This document shows positions 9,286 to 17,763 of a stretch of 64,000 bases of DNA, piece by piece. Each line of letters starts with the position of its first letter. Position 1 is the first letter of the stretch. Position numbers and translations under genes: made by a program. This stretch comes from CAMCXE01 sp046347475. GTDB lineage: Bacteria; Pseudomonadota; Gammaproteobacteria; Pseudomonadales; Cellvibrionaceae. The stretch is taken from contig JAXMGD010000001.1 of NCBI GenBank assembly GCA_046347475.1, forward strand, positions 558,001-622,000, in the 5' to 3' direction. The notes below the pieces were generated by a model. That model saw only the letters and a program-made list of their open reading frames with translations. It was not told where the DNA came from and ran no database searches.

Positions 9286-9950
9286 CAGAGGGCTCCGTCG
9301 TACACCAAATGGCCCTGTTCCAGGCCCAACACCCGGTGGCCGAGGCGGCGAATCAGGGCTATGTCGTGGCTGGCGATGAGCATGGTGACGCCCACCTGGC
9401 TGAACTGTTCGAACAGCCGCATGATTTCTGCCGAGAGGTCTGGGTCCAGGTTGCCGGTGGGTTCGTCGGCTAAGAGGATTTTGGGTTTGTGCACCAGGGC
9501 GCGGGCTATGGCCACCCGCTGCTGCTCACCGCCGGAGAGGGCGATGGGGTTGGCCTTTTCCCGCTCCAACAGGCCCACTTTATCCAGGGCTGCGCGCACC
9601 CGGCGGGCGCTGTCTTTGGGATCTATGCCGCACACCTGCAGAGGCAGGACCACGTTGTGGAAAACGCTGCGGTCGAACAATAACTGGTGGTTTTGAAATA
9701 CCACGCCGATCTGGCGGCGCAAAAACGGGATCTGCCCGGTGCGTAATTTGGCCAGGTTCTGCTCCGCCACCAACACCTGGCCGGAGGTGGCCCGCTCCAT
9801 TAACAAGATTAATTTCATCAGGGTGCTTTTGCCGGCCCCCGAGTGCCCGGTTAAAAACACCATCTCCTTGGGGGCGATACTAAAGTTCACCCCCAACAGA
9901 GCCTCATGGCCGTCGCCGTAGCGTTTGCTGACTTGGCGAAACTCAATCAT
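9285..9950 (-). CDS. ftsE: Cell division ATP-binding protein FtsE
   Basis: A 221-residue ABC ATPase. Walker A GHSGAGKST is at residues 35-43, the Q-loop is at FQNHQLL, the signature LSGGEQQR is at 138-145, Walker B ILLADEP is at 158-164, followed by the H-loop SHD. Length is normal. Its start overlaps the ftsY stop by four bases (ATGA) and its stop overlaps the ftsX start by one. FtsE binds FtsX at the cytoplasmic face of the division site. Confidence 0.97.
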   Translation of the reverse strand: MIEFRQVSKRYGDGHEALLGVNFSIAPKEMVFLTGHSGAGKSTLMKLILLMERATSGQVLVAEQNLAKLRTGQIPFLRRQIGVVFQNHQLLFDRSVFHNVVLPLQVCGIDPKDSARRVRAALDKVGLLEREKANPIALSGGEQQRVAIARALVHKPKILLADEPTGNLDPDLSAEIMRLFEQFSQVGVTMLIASHDIALIRRLGHRVLGLEQGHLVYDGAL

Positions 9951-11308
9951 TGGGCGGACTGTTTACCGAATAAGGCGTCCACAAAGGGGCGCGCGGCGAA
10001 GGGTTGCAGGTCGTCTAGGGTTTCCCCCACGCCTATGTAGCGCACAGGGATTTTATGTTTTTGGCTGAGGGCGAAAATAATGCCCCCCTTGGCGGTGCCG
10101 TCGAGTTTGGTGAGGGCAAGGCCTGTGACACCCATACTCTGGTGGAACTGGTCGCATTGGTTAACAGCGTTCTGGCCGGTGCCCGCATCCAGCACCAGCA
10201 GGGTTTCATGGGGGCTGTCCGGGTCGATTTTGGCCAGCACCCGCTTCACCTTGCTCAGCTCTTCCATTAAATGGCTTTTGTTATGCAGGCGCCCGGCGGT
10301 ATCGGCAATTAACACATCTACTTGGCGGGCACGGGCGGCATTTAGCGCATCAAAAATGACCGAGGCGCTATCAGCCCCCGTGTGCTGGGCGATCACCGGC
10401 ACCTGGTTGCGCTCACCCCACACCTGCAACTGCTCCACCGCCGCTGCCCGGAAGGTATCCCCCGCCGCCAGCATCACGCTTTTGCCTTCCGTTAAAAACC
10501 GGTGGGCCATCTTGCCGATGGTGGTGGTTTTACCGGCACCATTCACTCCAACTACCAGAATGACAAAGGGCTTTTTATCCGCTGGAATGGCGAGGGGTTG
10601 TTCCACCGGCAGCAATAAATTGCGCAGGTTTTCCTGCAGGGCGGCGAAGAGGGCATCGCTATCATCCAACTGTTTGCGGGCGACCCGCGCGGTGAGGTCT
10701 TCAATGATCAGGCTAGTGGCTTCTATGCCCACATCGGCCACGAGCAACTGGGTTTCTAGGTCTTCCAACAGTTCATCGTCGATGGCTTTTTTGCCCAGAA
10801 ATAAATTGCCCAGGCCTTCGGCAAACTGGCTGGTGGTGCGGGCCAGGCCCTGTTTAATGCGGGCGAAAAAGCCGAGCTTTTCAGCCTTAGCCGGGGTGGG
10901 CTCTGCCGAAGCTGGCGCCGCGAGTGGCGCGGTGAAAATTTCGGCTTGAGGTTCATTTTGTTCGAACGCTGTTTGCTCGAAGATGGGTGGTGGCGCAGGC
11001 TCATATGCCGCATGCGGCGCCGTTTCAGCAGCCTGCGGCGCGTGCTCAGCAGCCTGCGGCGCGTGCTCAGTAGCCAGCTGCGCGGGCTCAGGTGTTTGAG
11101 TCCAAACGGCGGGCGGTTCTGTAGCTTTTGTGTCTGTTGCCGGGGGCTCAGTGGTAGGCGCATATTCCTCGGCGGCTGGCGGCTGCGGAGCCTCCATGCC
11201 GTGGGACTTAAGCTGCTCGGGCGCCTCGGCGGGCACCGGTTGCGGCGCCTGCTGGGGTGCGGCGTCCGGCTTTTTGCTTTTAAATAGGGAAGTAAACTTA
11301 GAGAACAT
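9947..11308 (-). CDS. ftsY: Signal recognition particle receptor FtsY
   Basis: A 453-residue SRP receptor GTPase. The first 135 residues form a variable acidic, Pro/Ala/Glu/Thr-rich A region containing tandem HAPQAAE units (about 86-99). The NG domain follows with G1 GVNGAGKTTT, the DTFRAAAVEQL insertion-box segment, G3 DTAGR and G4 TKLDGTAKGG. It docks ribosome-SRP complexes at the inner membrane. It is first in the ftsYEX operon and divergent from rsmD, the usual gammaproteobacterial order. Confidence 0.97.
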   Translation of the reverse strand: MFSKFTSLFKSKKPDAAPQQAPQPVPAEAPEQLKSHGMEAPQPPAAEEYAPTTEPPATDTKATEPPAVWTQTPEPAQLATEHAPQAAEHAPQAAETAPHAAYEPAPPPIFEQTAFEQNEPQAEIFTAPLAAPASAEPTPAKAEKLGFFARIKQGLARTTSQFAEGLGNLFLGKKAIDDELLEDLETQLLVADVGIEATSLIIEDLTARVARKQLDDSDALFAALQENLRNLLLPVEQPLAIPADKKPFVILVVGVNGAGKTTTIGKMAHRFLTEGKSVMLAAGDTFRAAAVEQLQVWGERNQVPVIAQHTGADSASVIFDALNAARARQVDVLIADTAGRLHNKSHLMEELSKVKRVLAKIDPDSPHETLLVLDAGTGQNAVNQCDQFHQSMGVTGLALTKLDGTAKGGIIFALSQKHKIPVRYIGVGETLDDLQPFAARPFVDALFGKQSAQ

Positions 11309-11513
11309 GTTGGCGCGTCGCTAACTGAATAAACTAAAATCCCGTCATCCTACCATCTGTAACGGGTGATGAAGAGAATCTGCTGCACGCCAGCGGCAAA
11401 ATCGCCGCCGTCCAGGCGCTCGCACTTATTCAACCTTCACTCGTTTGGGGGCCGATTAAGTTTTTACAAACGGATCACCCGCCCGTTGCCAATCCTAGTT
11501 TTAAGAGAATCCC

Positions 11514-12158
11514 TTGCCCAATCGCCCCCAAAAACCTGCTACCCGGCCGCCGCAAGCTCCCACGCAATCGAGCCTGCGCATCATCGGCGGCATCTGGCGC
11601 AGTCGCAAACTGCCCTTTCCCTGTATCGAAGGCCTGCGCCCCACCGCCGATCGCATCCGTGAAACTCTGTTTAACTGGCTTGCGGCAGATATCCACCAGG
11701 CCCGCTGCCTGGATTTGTGTGCAGGCTCCGGCGCCCTGGGTTTTGAGGCTATCTCGCGGGGGGCACGCCTTGCGGTCATGCTCGATACCCACTCGGCGGT
11801 CGTGGCGCAACTTAAAACTAACTGCAAAACCCTGCAAACGGACCAAGTTCAGGTGCACCGGCAAGATGCACTGAGTTTTCTAAAGGCTGGCTGTAGCGAG
11901 CCATTTACCTTAATCTTTCTGGACCCGCCCTTTGCCGCCAAGCTCTGGCAGCCACTGGCTGAGTCTCTCCAGCAGGGTGGCTGGCTCGCCCCCAATGCGC
12001 TCATTTATGTGGAGTCCCCCTTAAACCAACCCTTACTGATGCCAGCGAGTTGGCAATTAATTAAAGATAAAAAAGCCGGGCAGGTGGCTTATAGGCTCTA
12101 CCGCCACTCACCAGAACCCGCCCACTCACATTCCCCCGCCCTAGGAGACTCGGCATGA
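11514..12158 (+). CDS. rsmD: 16S rRNA (guanine(966)-N(2))-methyltransferase RsmD
   Basis: A 214-residue S-adenosylmethionine-dependent methyltransferase of the small ribosomal subunit. It has the N-terminal RIIGGIWRSRKL and GLRPTADRIRETLFNWL segments, SAM-binding LDLCAGSGALGFEA and the catalytic DPPF motif. The start is probably the TTG at 11514 preceded by aagaga; no ATG exists before the conserved RIIGG segment. It is divergent from ftsY, and its stop overlaps the coaD start by four bases. Confidence 0.93.
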   Translation: MPNRPQKPATRPPQAPTQSSLRIIGGIWRSRKLPFPCIEGLRPTADRIRETLFNWLAADIHQARCLDLCAGSGALGFEAISRGARLAVMLDTHSAVVAQLKTNCKTLQTDQVQVHRQDALSFLKAGCSEPFTLIFLDPPFAAKLWQPLAESLQQGGWLAPNALIYVESPLNQPLLMPASWQLIKDKKAGQVAYRLYRHSPEPAHSHSPALGDSA

Positions 12159-12667
12159 CTGCCAGCCCCACCCCCGCGCCGAAAATTGTTGTTTACCCCG
12201 GCACCTTCGACCCCATTACCAACGGCCATGTCGACATAGTTGAGCGCGCCTGCCGCCTGTTTGATGAAGTGGTAGTCGCCGTGGCCGCCAGCCCCCGCAA
12301 AAAGCCTCTATTTAGCTTGGAACAACGGGTGGAGTTATGCCGCGAGGTGTTGAAGGATTTCGCCCAGGTGCAGGTGTGTGGTTTTGATGGCCTGCTGGCC
12401 ACACTGGTAGCCGAAAAGCGCGCCTGCGGTGTAGTGCGTGGCATACGCGCGGTGTCGGATTTTGAATACGAATTCCAATTGGCCAATATGAACCGCGCCC
12501 TGGACGACAATTTAGAAAGTTTATTTTTAACGCCCTCGGAGCATTTATCGTTTATCTCTTCATCCTTGGTAAAAGAAATTGCCTCTTTAAACGGAGCGGT
12601 AGAAAAGTTTGTGCCGCCCGTGGTGGCAAGTGCTCTGTTGGGTAAATTCGCTGAGAGCTCAAACTAA
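12155..12667 (+). CDS. coaD: Phosphopantetheine adenylyltransferase
   Basis: A 170-residue nucleotidyltransferase for the penultimate step of coenzyme A synthesis. It has the YPGTFDPITNGH motif near the N-terminus, GVVRGIRAVSDFEYE in the centre and the ISSSLVKEIA motif near the C-terminus. A TAGGAG ribosome site lies within the end of rsmD, and an ATGA overlap couples the two genes. Confidence 0.97.
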   Translation: MTASPTPAPKIVVYPGTFDPITNGHVDIVERACRLFDEVVVAVAASPRKKPLFSLEQRVELCREVLKDFAQVQVCGFDGLLATLVAEKRACGVVRGIRAVSDFEYEFQLANMNRALDDNLESLFLTPSEHLSFISSSLVKEIASLNGAVEKFVPPVVASALLGKFAESSN

Positions 12668-12699
12668 TATTGGGCGATCATATTTAGAGGGGGCGTTTT

Positions 12700-13338
12700 A
12701 TGGATGCAGATTTTTGGCACAATAAATGGAATAACTTAGACATAGGGTTTCATCAAGCACAGGGCAATCCGCTTTTGGCTGCGCATTTTAACGCCCTAAA
12801 TGTACCCGTTGGCGGGCGATTATTTTTACCTCTTTGCGGTAAAACCCGCGATATAGCCTGGTTGTTAGGTCAAGGTTATGCAGTCGTGGGCGCTGAATTA
12901 AGTGAGATTGCGGTACAGCAATTATTCTCGGAAATGGGCGTGCAACCCAGCCGCATTGAGTGTGGTAATTGCATTTTATATCGCGCCCCCAAAATTGATA
13001 TTTTTGTCGGCGATATATTTGTGCTTACCCACTTAATGATTGGAAAAATAGATGCTATTTACGATCGTGCAGCGCTTGTGGCTCTACCTGAGTCCATGCG
13101 CAAACTCTACTCCAGCCATTTAATTGATTTAGCCCCTCGCGCACCACAGTTATTAATTTGTTTTGAATACGACCAAACCCAAATGCCAGGGCCACCTTTT
13201 GCCGTGCCCGAGGTGGAGGTTAAAGCACATTATCAGCAGTATTACGGCTTAACTCTATTAGATAAGGTGCCAGTGGACGGCGGCCTCAAAGGCAGTTGTG
13301 AGACCTTGGAGGTTGTTTGGTTGTTGAAAACCAAATAG
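12700..13338 (+). CDS. tpm: Thiopurine S-methyltransferase-like SAM methyltransferase
   Basis: A 212-residue class I methyltransferase. The family start FWHNKWNNLDIGFHQ and the VGGRLFLPLCGKTRDIAWLL segment identify the TPMT family, followed by GAELSEIAVQQ and YDRAALVALP. Bacterial members methylate thiopurines and some Se/Te oxyanions. It follows coaD by 32 bases with a good gagggggc ribosome site and ends just before the REP array. Confidence 0.92.
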   Translation: MDADFWHNKWNNLDIGFHQAQGNPLLAAHFNALNVPVGGRLFLPLCGKTRDIAWLLGQGYAVVGAELSEIAVQQLFSEMGVQPSRIECGNCILYRAPKIDIFVGDIFVLTHLMIGKIDAIYDRAALVALPESMRKLYSSHLIDLAPRAPQLLICFEYDQTQMPGPPFAVPEVEVKAHYQQYYGLTLLDKVPVDGGLKGSCETLEVVWLLKTK

Positions 13339-13377
13339 CTACACGCGTTGGTTGCTTCCAATCAATAGCCCACTGCC

Positions 13378-13822
13378 GTAGGGGCAGGCCTTGTGCCTGC
13401 CCTTTTTGCCAATGCATGGCGATTGGCTTATTTTTCCCGCCTATAGTGCGTGCGCAATGTTTACATAATTGATTATAGGAAATTGTAAGTGGGCAACCAC
13501 AAGGGTTGCCCCTACGAGAAAATGCCTGTGAATATCGAGCAAACCGTAGATATGGTCCACTAACATTACACTTATTCGCTGCGCGTAGGGGCAGGCCTTG
13601 TGCCTGCCCTTTTTGCCAATGCATGGCGATTGGCTTATTTTTCCCGCCTATAGTGCGATTGTAACGTTTGCATTATTGATTATAGGTAATAGCGAGTGGG
13701 CAACCACAAGGGTTGCCCCTACGAGAAAATGCCTGTAAATATCGAGCAGGCCGTAGATATGGTCCATTAAAATTGCACTTGTTCACTGCGCGTAGGGGTA
13801 GGCCTTGTGCCTGCCCTTTGGG
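13378..13822. repeat. Two tandem 207-bp REP units plus a partial third (repeat family C)
   Basis: Unit 1 is 13378-13584, unit 2 is 13585-13791, and a truncated third begins at 13792. Each unit opens with gtaggggcaggccttgtgcc and contains, about 120 bases later, the inverted form gggcaaccacaagggttgcc cctac. The pair forms a REPIN-like doublet. The units are nearly identical, implying recent duplication. The array adjoins a RAYT gene that presumably moves these sequences. Single relatives occur inside that gene (14086-14110) and at 48272-48296. Confidence 0.92.
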
Positions 13823-13831
13823 GCAATAATG

Positions 13832-14374
13832 TTAAACCCTGTATGGGTTTTCCGTATCAAACTGCCATTGCAGAGGATTGTTAACTATATATTCTCTTAT
13901 GCTGGTCATTGACGCCTCATTGCGAATCACATGTTCATAGTAATTGCGCTGCCACAGGCGCCCATTAAAAGCCCGCCAATTTAAGGCTCTAACGCCCCGT
14001 ATATATTCCAGTGTTGATCGTGATTTAAATGCGCCGACAATATCTGCGATGCTGGGCACTTTTTTAGGAGCTACTGACGCTGGTTGGGCAACCACAAGGG
14101 TTGCCCCTACAGTTGAAATGATGCCGTGGATATGGTTGGGCATAACCACATAGGCGTCTAGCCTGATGCTGGGGAATTGCAGCGTTTGCTCTTGCCATAA
14201 AGCACTAATCATTTCTCCCGCAGGGTTTAACAACATTGCGCCTTGCACTATTTCACCGAACAAACATTCTTTATGGTTCAAACAAATGGTAATGAAATAG
14301 GCGCCCGCTTGGGAATAGTCAAAATTCTTTAAGCGTAATGATTGTCGCTTCTGGCGGGTAAAACTAGGCTGCAT
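13832..14374 (-). CDS. REP-associated tyrosine transposase (RAYT, IS200-like Y1 fold)
   Basis: A 180-residue single-domain HUH transposase. The HUH metal site is seen as VVMPNHIHGI (about residues 79-88) and the likely catalytic tyrosine in YYEHVIRNE (about 148-156). RAYTs cleave and move single-stranded REP hairpins, and this gene abuts a REP array. A REP sequence lies inside the coding region at 14086-14110 and is read in frame as G-A-T-L-V-V-A-Q-P, just after the HUH segment. The frame is intact from ATG to stop, so the gene seems functional or recently so. Confidence 0.93.
   Translation of the reverse strand: MQPSFTRQKRQSLRLKNFDYSQAGAYFITICLNHKECLFGEIVQGAMLLNPAGEMISALWQEQTLQFPSIRLDAYVVMPNHIHGIISTVGATLVVAQPASVAPKKVPSIADIVGAFKSRSTLEYIRGVRALNWRAFNGRLWQRNYYEHVIRNEASMTSIREYIVNNPLQWQFDTENPYRV
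14086..14110 (-). repeat. REP sequence embedded in frame within the RAYT gene
   Basis: The 25 bases match the REP arm of the neighbouring array (gggcaaccacaagggttgcc plus cctac). The sequence adds codons to the transposase loop without a frameshift. Confidence 0.9.
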
Positions 14375-14461
14375 AAGAGCGATCCTTGCTAATAGCTGGC
14401 TGGTTATTTTTTAATTGTCGATACTTTGCGTGCGCTAAAAATCATGCAGATAGCGTAATGG

Positions 14462-15124
14462 CTACCAAGGCAACAAATCCCCATTGGAATGCCAAAAACT
14501 CCCCGTATTACCCATAGTTAAATCAGCAATACGCTGTGCTAAACGCCCCGCGCACACTTCGGCGGAGATGTCGCCGCCAAAATTCACCATGGCGGTTTGC
14601 ACATAACCCGGGTGCAAAATCCCCACAGCTATTTGGCGGCTTTTTACGTCTTCACTAAACGATTTTGCCGCTGCATTTAAGGCCGCTTTACTCATGCGAT
14701 AACCGTAAAAACCACCGGAGCTATTGTCCGCGATGGAGCCCATGCGGCTGGTAATAAAGGCTACCTTGGCGCCTGGGTTTAACAACGGTAAAAAGGCTTC
14801 GGCCACTTTTATGGGGGCGAGGGCGTTGACGATAAACTGCTCAGTCATGCTGGCGGTATCCAAATCCCCCAGATGCTCCCGGCGCAAAATGCCAGCGTTA
14901 TTAATTAACACATCAACGGGCTGATGTTTAAGCTCCTGCACAATTTGCGCAAGGCCCTGCAGGTTTTTTAAATCCAAGCCGGTAATCACCTGGGCGCCGG
15001 TGGCGGCAAGTTCGGTGCTGCTGGTGCGGCACAGGGCAATCACGTGCCATTGTTGTTGGCTGTACTCTTGCGCCAACGCAAGGCCGATACCTCGGTTAGC
15101 GCCGGTAATCACTACGGTAGGCAT
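14462..15124 (-). CDS. Short-chain dehydrogenase/reductase (SDR)
   Basis: A 220-residue classical SDR. It shows the cofactor motif TGANRGIG near the N-terminus, NNAG (about 78-81), the catalytic Ser region (FITSRMGS) and Y-x-x-x-K (YRMSK). The start at 15124 is chosen because gagg lies 8 bases upstream; an upstream in-frame ATG at 15145 lacks this. The substrate is unknown. It follows hslO on the same strand with a 31-base gap. Confidence 0.88.
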   Translation of the reverse strand: MPTVVITGANRGIGLALAQEYSQQQWHVIALCRTSSTELAATGAQVITGLDLKNLQGLAQIVQELKHQPVDVLINNAGILRREHLGDLDTASMTEQFIVNALAPIKVAEAFLPLLNPGAKVAFITSRMGSIADNSSGGFYGYRMSKAALNAAAKSFSEDVKSRQIAVGILHPGYVQTAMVNFGGDISAEVCAGRLAQRIADLTMGNTGSFWHSNGDLLPW

Positions 15125-15155
15125 AGGGTTTTCCTCGTGTATCACTCTGGATTAA

Positions 15156-16043
15156 TTAATGGGTGCCAGCATCCACATGGAATAAGGCGTCCAAATCCTG
15201 TTGCTCAAAACTGTAATGCTGGCCGCAAAATTGGCAGTCTATGCCGATAATTTTTTGCTCGGCTAATAAGTCATAAGCGTCTTGCATGCCGAGGGAAATA
15301 AGCGCATTGCCACTGCGCGTTTTGGAGCAGCTGCAGCGAAATGAAGTGGAAACGGCGGGCATCAGCCGCAGGCTATAACTGTTAAATAAACGATACAAAA
15401 TATCTTCGTGGCTTAGGTTTAATAACTCCTCACGGCTGAGGGTATTGGCTAATTGCAGCGCGCCGTTAAATTCTTCTTCGCGCAATTCTTGATTGTGTTT
15501 GCGCTCACCGGTGGGGGGCAGGGCTTGCAGTAATAAACCGGCGGCTCTGTCGGTATCAGCTTCTAACCACAACCGGGTGGGCAGCTGTTCGGACTGCGCA
15601 AAATAATCGCTGAGCGCATCGGCGAGGGTGGCGCCTTCCAGAGCAATAATACCCTGGTAGCGCTGCCCCTCAATGGGGTCGAGGGTGATGGTTAATACCC
15701 CATCGCCCACCAGCGTCTGCAGGTTTTTACCCGCTAAATCCGCTTCTTCAATCCCCTCTTGGGCGTTGACTATGCCGCGCAGGCAGCGCTCGTGGGTGGC
15801 TTCGGCCATGATTAAACTGATGGGCCCGTCGCCGCGCACCTGCAGGGTTAATATGCCTTCGAATTTTAAAATGCCAGCAATTAAACCGGCGGCGGCAAAA
15901 AATTCCCCTAATAGGGTGCGGCAGGTGGGGCTGGAGTGATGGTGGGCCATGGCGTCGAGCAGAGTTTTATGCAGCGTAATGATTTCACCGCGTAAATCGG
16001 TATTATCAAAATAAAAACGCTGTACGGTATCCAGGGAATTCAT
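15156..16043 (-). CDS. hslO: Redox-regulated holdase chaperone Hsp33
   Basis: A 295-residue cytoplasmic chaperone activated by oxidation. The N-terminal folding domain includes FYFDNTDLRGEIITL, and the C-terminal zinc module shows C-S-C followed by CQFCGQHY, the four redox cysteines expected for HslO. ATG at 16043 fits the family start and has gaga upstream; two in-frame ATGs lie further up. It is next to hslR and yrfG, the same order as in Escherichia coli. Confidence 0.95.
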   Translation of the reverse strand: MNSLDTVQRFYFDNTDLRGEIITLHKTLLDAMAHHHSSPTCRTLLGEFFAAAGLIAGILKFEGILTLQVRGDGPISLIMAEATHERCLRGIVNAQEGIEEADLAGKNLQTLVGDGVLTITLDPIEGQRYQGIIALEGATLADALSDYFAQSEQLPTRLWLEADTDRAAGLLLQALPPTGERKHNQELREEEFNGALQLANTLSREELLNLSHEDILYRLFNSYSLRLMPAVSTSFRCSCSKTRSGNALISLGMQDAYDLLAEQKIIGIDCQFCGQHYSFEQQDLDALFHVDAGTH

Positions 16044-16087
16044 AGGTATCTCGGTTGTGCTAATCATGCGCAAACGCGCAGGTGGGT

Positions 16088-16492
16088 TTAATCGCTGTGG
16101 TGCAGAATAAATTGGTGAATTTGCCTGCGTTGTTTTTTGGTGGGGCGCCCTTCGCTAAAAGGTTGCGCCGCCTGTTGCAGTTTGCGCTGCTCCTGCAATA
16201 ACAGGCGTTTTTCTAGGCTTTCCGGTGTTTCGCTGTAGAGGGTGGCGGCGAGGGTGGCATTGCCGCGCTGCTCGCTCAACCCCGTTACGACCACGGTTTT
16301 TTCATCGAAGCCTTGGCGAATACTGAGTGTCATCTGCAGGCACAGTTCTTTACTGGGTTTTACCCGCTGGCCGTTAACCTGCACCTTGCCACCGTCGATG
16401 GCCTCTTTGGCCAGGGCGCGGGTTTTAAAAAACCGCGCCGCCCACAGCCATTTATCAATGCGTACTGCCGTAAGTGGCGCTCGCTCAGCCAT
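16088..16492 (-). CDS. hslR: Ribosome-associated heat shock protein Hsp15
   Basis: A 134-residue S4-domain RNA-binding protein that recycles free 50S subunits carrying nascent chains. The S4 motif is at about residues 9-70 (VRIDKWLWAARFFKTRALAKEAI). The C-terminal tail is basic (RPTKKQRRQIHQF). ATG 16492 has aggggg 6 bases upstream. Its start overlaps the yrfG end by 8 bases, and hslO follows 44 bases later. Confidence 0.95.
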   Translation of the reverse strand: MAERAPLTAVRIDKWLWAARFFKTRALAKEAIDGGKVQVNGQRVKPSKELCLQMTLSIRQGFDEKTVVVTGLSEQRGNATLAATLYSETPESLEKRLLLQEQRKLQQAAQPFSEGRPTKKQRRQIHQFILHHSD

Positions 16493-17162
16493 GATTGCCC
16501 CCTGCATTTAAGCTCAATATAAGGCTTGCAAAATTCGGCAGGCTTAAAAAATCGCTGCAGGGTTTAGCGTTTTGTTGGGAGTCCGGCTGATTAATATGGA
16601 CCAAATGCCCAATGCCAAAATTTTGGGCGGCGTACAAAATACGCGGCGTATCATCCACAAATAAACAGCGCGCTGGGTTTAAATTAAATTGTGCGGTAAT
16701 GGCCTGCCAAAAAATGGCGGATTCTTTAGGGGCTTGGTAATCGTGGGAGCTTACCAGGGCATCAAAAAAATGCTCAATGCCCGCACTGTGCATTTTAATT
16801 TCCAGGCTTGCTCGATGGGCATTGGTAGCTAAAATTAAGGTTTTCTGCTGGGCTTTGGCGGCCTGCAAAAAATCGAGGGTGGTGCTGTGCAGTGCTATTT
16901 TGCTGGTGATTTGACGCTTAAGTGCCGTTATGTCGAGGTCTAAAATGTCCGACCAGTAATCCAAGCAATACCACTGCAGCGTACCTTCGATTTTTTTAAT
17001 TTTGTTTTCTATTTGGCTTTTAGCAGTGGCTAAATCTAGGGCGTTTTTAGCCGCGAAGGCGCGCGGTAAATGTTCTAGCCAAAAATAATTGTCGTAATGC
17101 AAATCCAGCAATGTGCCGTCCATATCCAGAAGTAGCGTATCGATGGCCTGCCAGGGAATCAT
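16485..17162 (-). CDS. yrfG: HAD-superfamily GMP/IMP nucleotidase
   Basis: A 225-residue HAD hydrolase with the nucleophile motif DMDGTLLDL near the N-terminus, motif II ATNAH, a conserved K (PKES) and motif IV VDDTPRIL. The cap segment YWSDILDLDI is characteristic of the YrfG branch, which dephosphorylates GMP and IMP. It is the first gene of a yrfG-hslR-hslO operon and divergent from nudE, with promoters in the 45-base gap. The start is at the ATG directly before the conserved domain. Confidence 0.93.
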   Translation of the reverse strand: MIPWQAIDTLLLDMDGTLLDLHYDNYFWLEHLPRAFAAKNALDLATAKSQIENKIKKIEGTLQWYCLDYWSDILDLDITALKRQITSKIALHSTTLDFLQAAKAQQKTLILATNAHRASLEIKMHSAGIEHFFDALVSSHDYQAPKESAIFWQAITAQFNLNPARCLFVDDTPRILYAAQNFGIGHLVHINQPDSQQNAKPCSDFLSLPNFASLILSLNAGGNHG

Positions 17163-17207
17163 TGTGGGTATAATGCCGCGCGACGAAAAATTCAACAGGG
17201 GGTAAGT

Positions 17208-17753
17208 ATGCCTACAAAACCGCAAGTGTTAAAGCGCAGCCGCGTGGCCTCCTCGAAGATTTTTCACGTCGAGGCCCTGCAGATGCGCTTTGCCAACGGC
17301 GTAGAGCGCGACTATGAGCGCCTGCTCTCTAACCATCAGGCGGTGATTATTTGCCCCATGCTCGATGATGATCGAGTCATTTTGGCCCAGGAGTACGCCG
17401 CGGGCACCGACGACTACCAGTGGTCCCTGCCCAAGGGCAAATTAGACCCAGGCGAGGACTACGCCAGCGCCGCTAACCGGGAACTGCAAGAAGAAATTGG
17501 TTATGCCGCAGAGGAGCTAATTCTGCTGAAAAACATGGCCCAATCCCCCAACTATATGCAGCACAGCACCCAGTTGGTATTGGCCCGCAAGCTCTACCCG
17601 CAAACGGCCGTGGGCGATGAACCTGAGCCCCTCAACACCCGCATTATTTCCCTGCAGGATTTAGAAGCTGTATGCCAGTGGCCGGATTTTAACGAGGCCC
17701 GCTCCATTGCCGCGCTGTTTTTGGTACGCAGTTACCTGCAGGGGCGGGGTTGA
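17208..17753 (+). CDS. nudE: ADP-compounds hydrolase NudE (Nudix)
   Basis: A 181-residue Nudix pyrophosphatase expected to act on ADP-ribose, AP3A and NADH. The Nudix box reads GKLDPGE, then seven residues, then RELQEEIGY (about 85-105). The ribosome site aggggg precedes ATG 17208. The nudE-yrfG-hslR-hslO grouping is also seen in Escherichia coli. cysQ follows 10 bases after the stop. Confidence 0.94.
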   Translation: MPTKPQVLKRSRVASSKIFHVEALQMRFANGVERDYERLLSNHQAVIICPMLDDDRVILAQEYAAGTDDYQWSLPKGKLDPGEDYASAANRELQEEIGYAAEELILLKNMAQSPNYMQHSTQLVLARKLYPQTAVGDEPEPLNTRIISLQDLEAVCQWPDFNEARSIAALFLVRSYLQGRG

Positions 17754-17763
17754 TTCGCCCTCA

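Noticed and set aside
11020..11080. Short direct repeats that might suggest a CRISPR or VNTR locus
   Set aside because: They code in frame for HAPQAAE units of FtsY and have no spacers.
13340..14400. Complete IS200/IS605 insertion sequence
   Set aside because: There is no TnpB gene and no IS ends; the transposase belongs to the single-gene RAYT type next to REP units.
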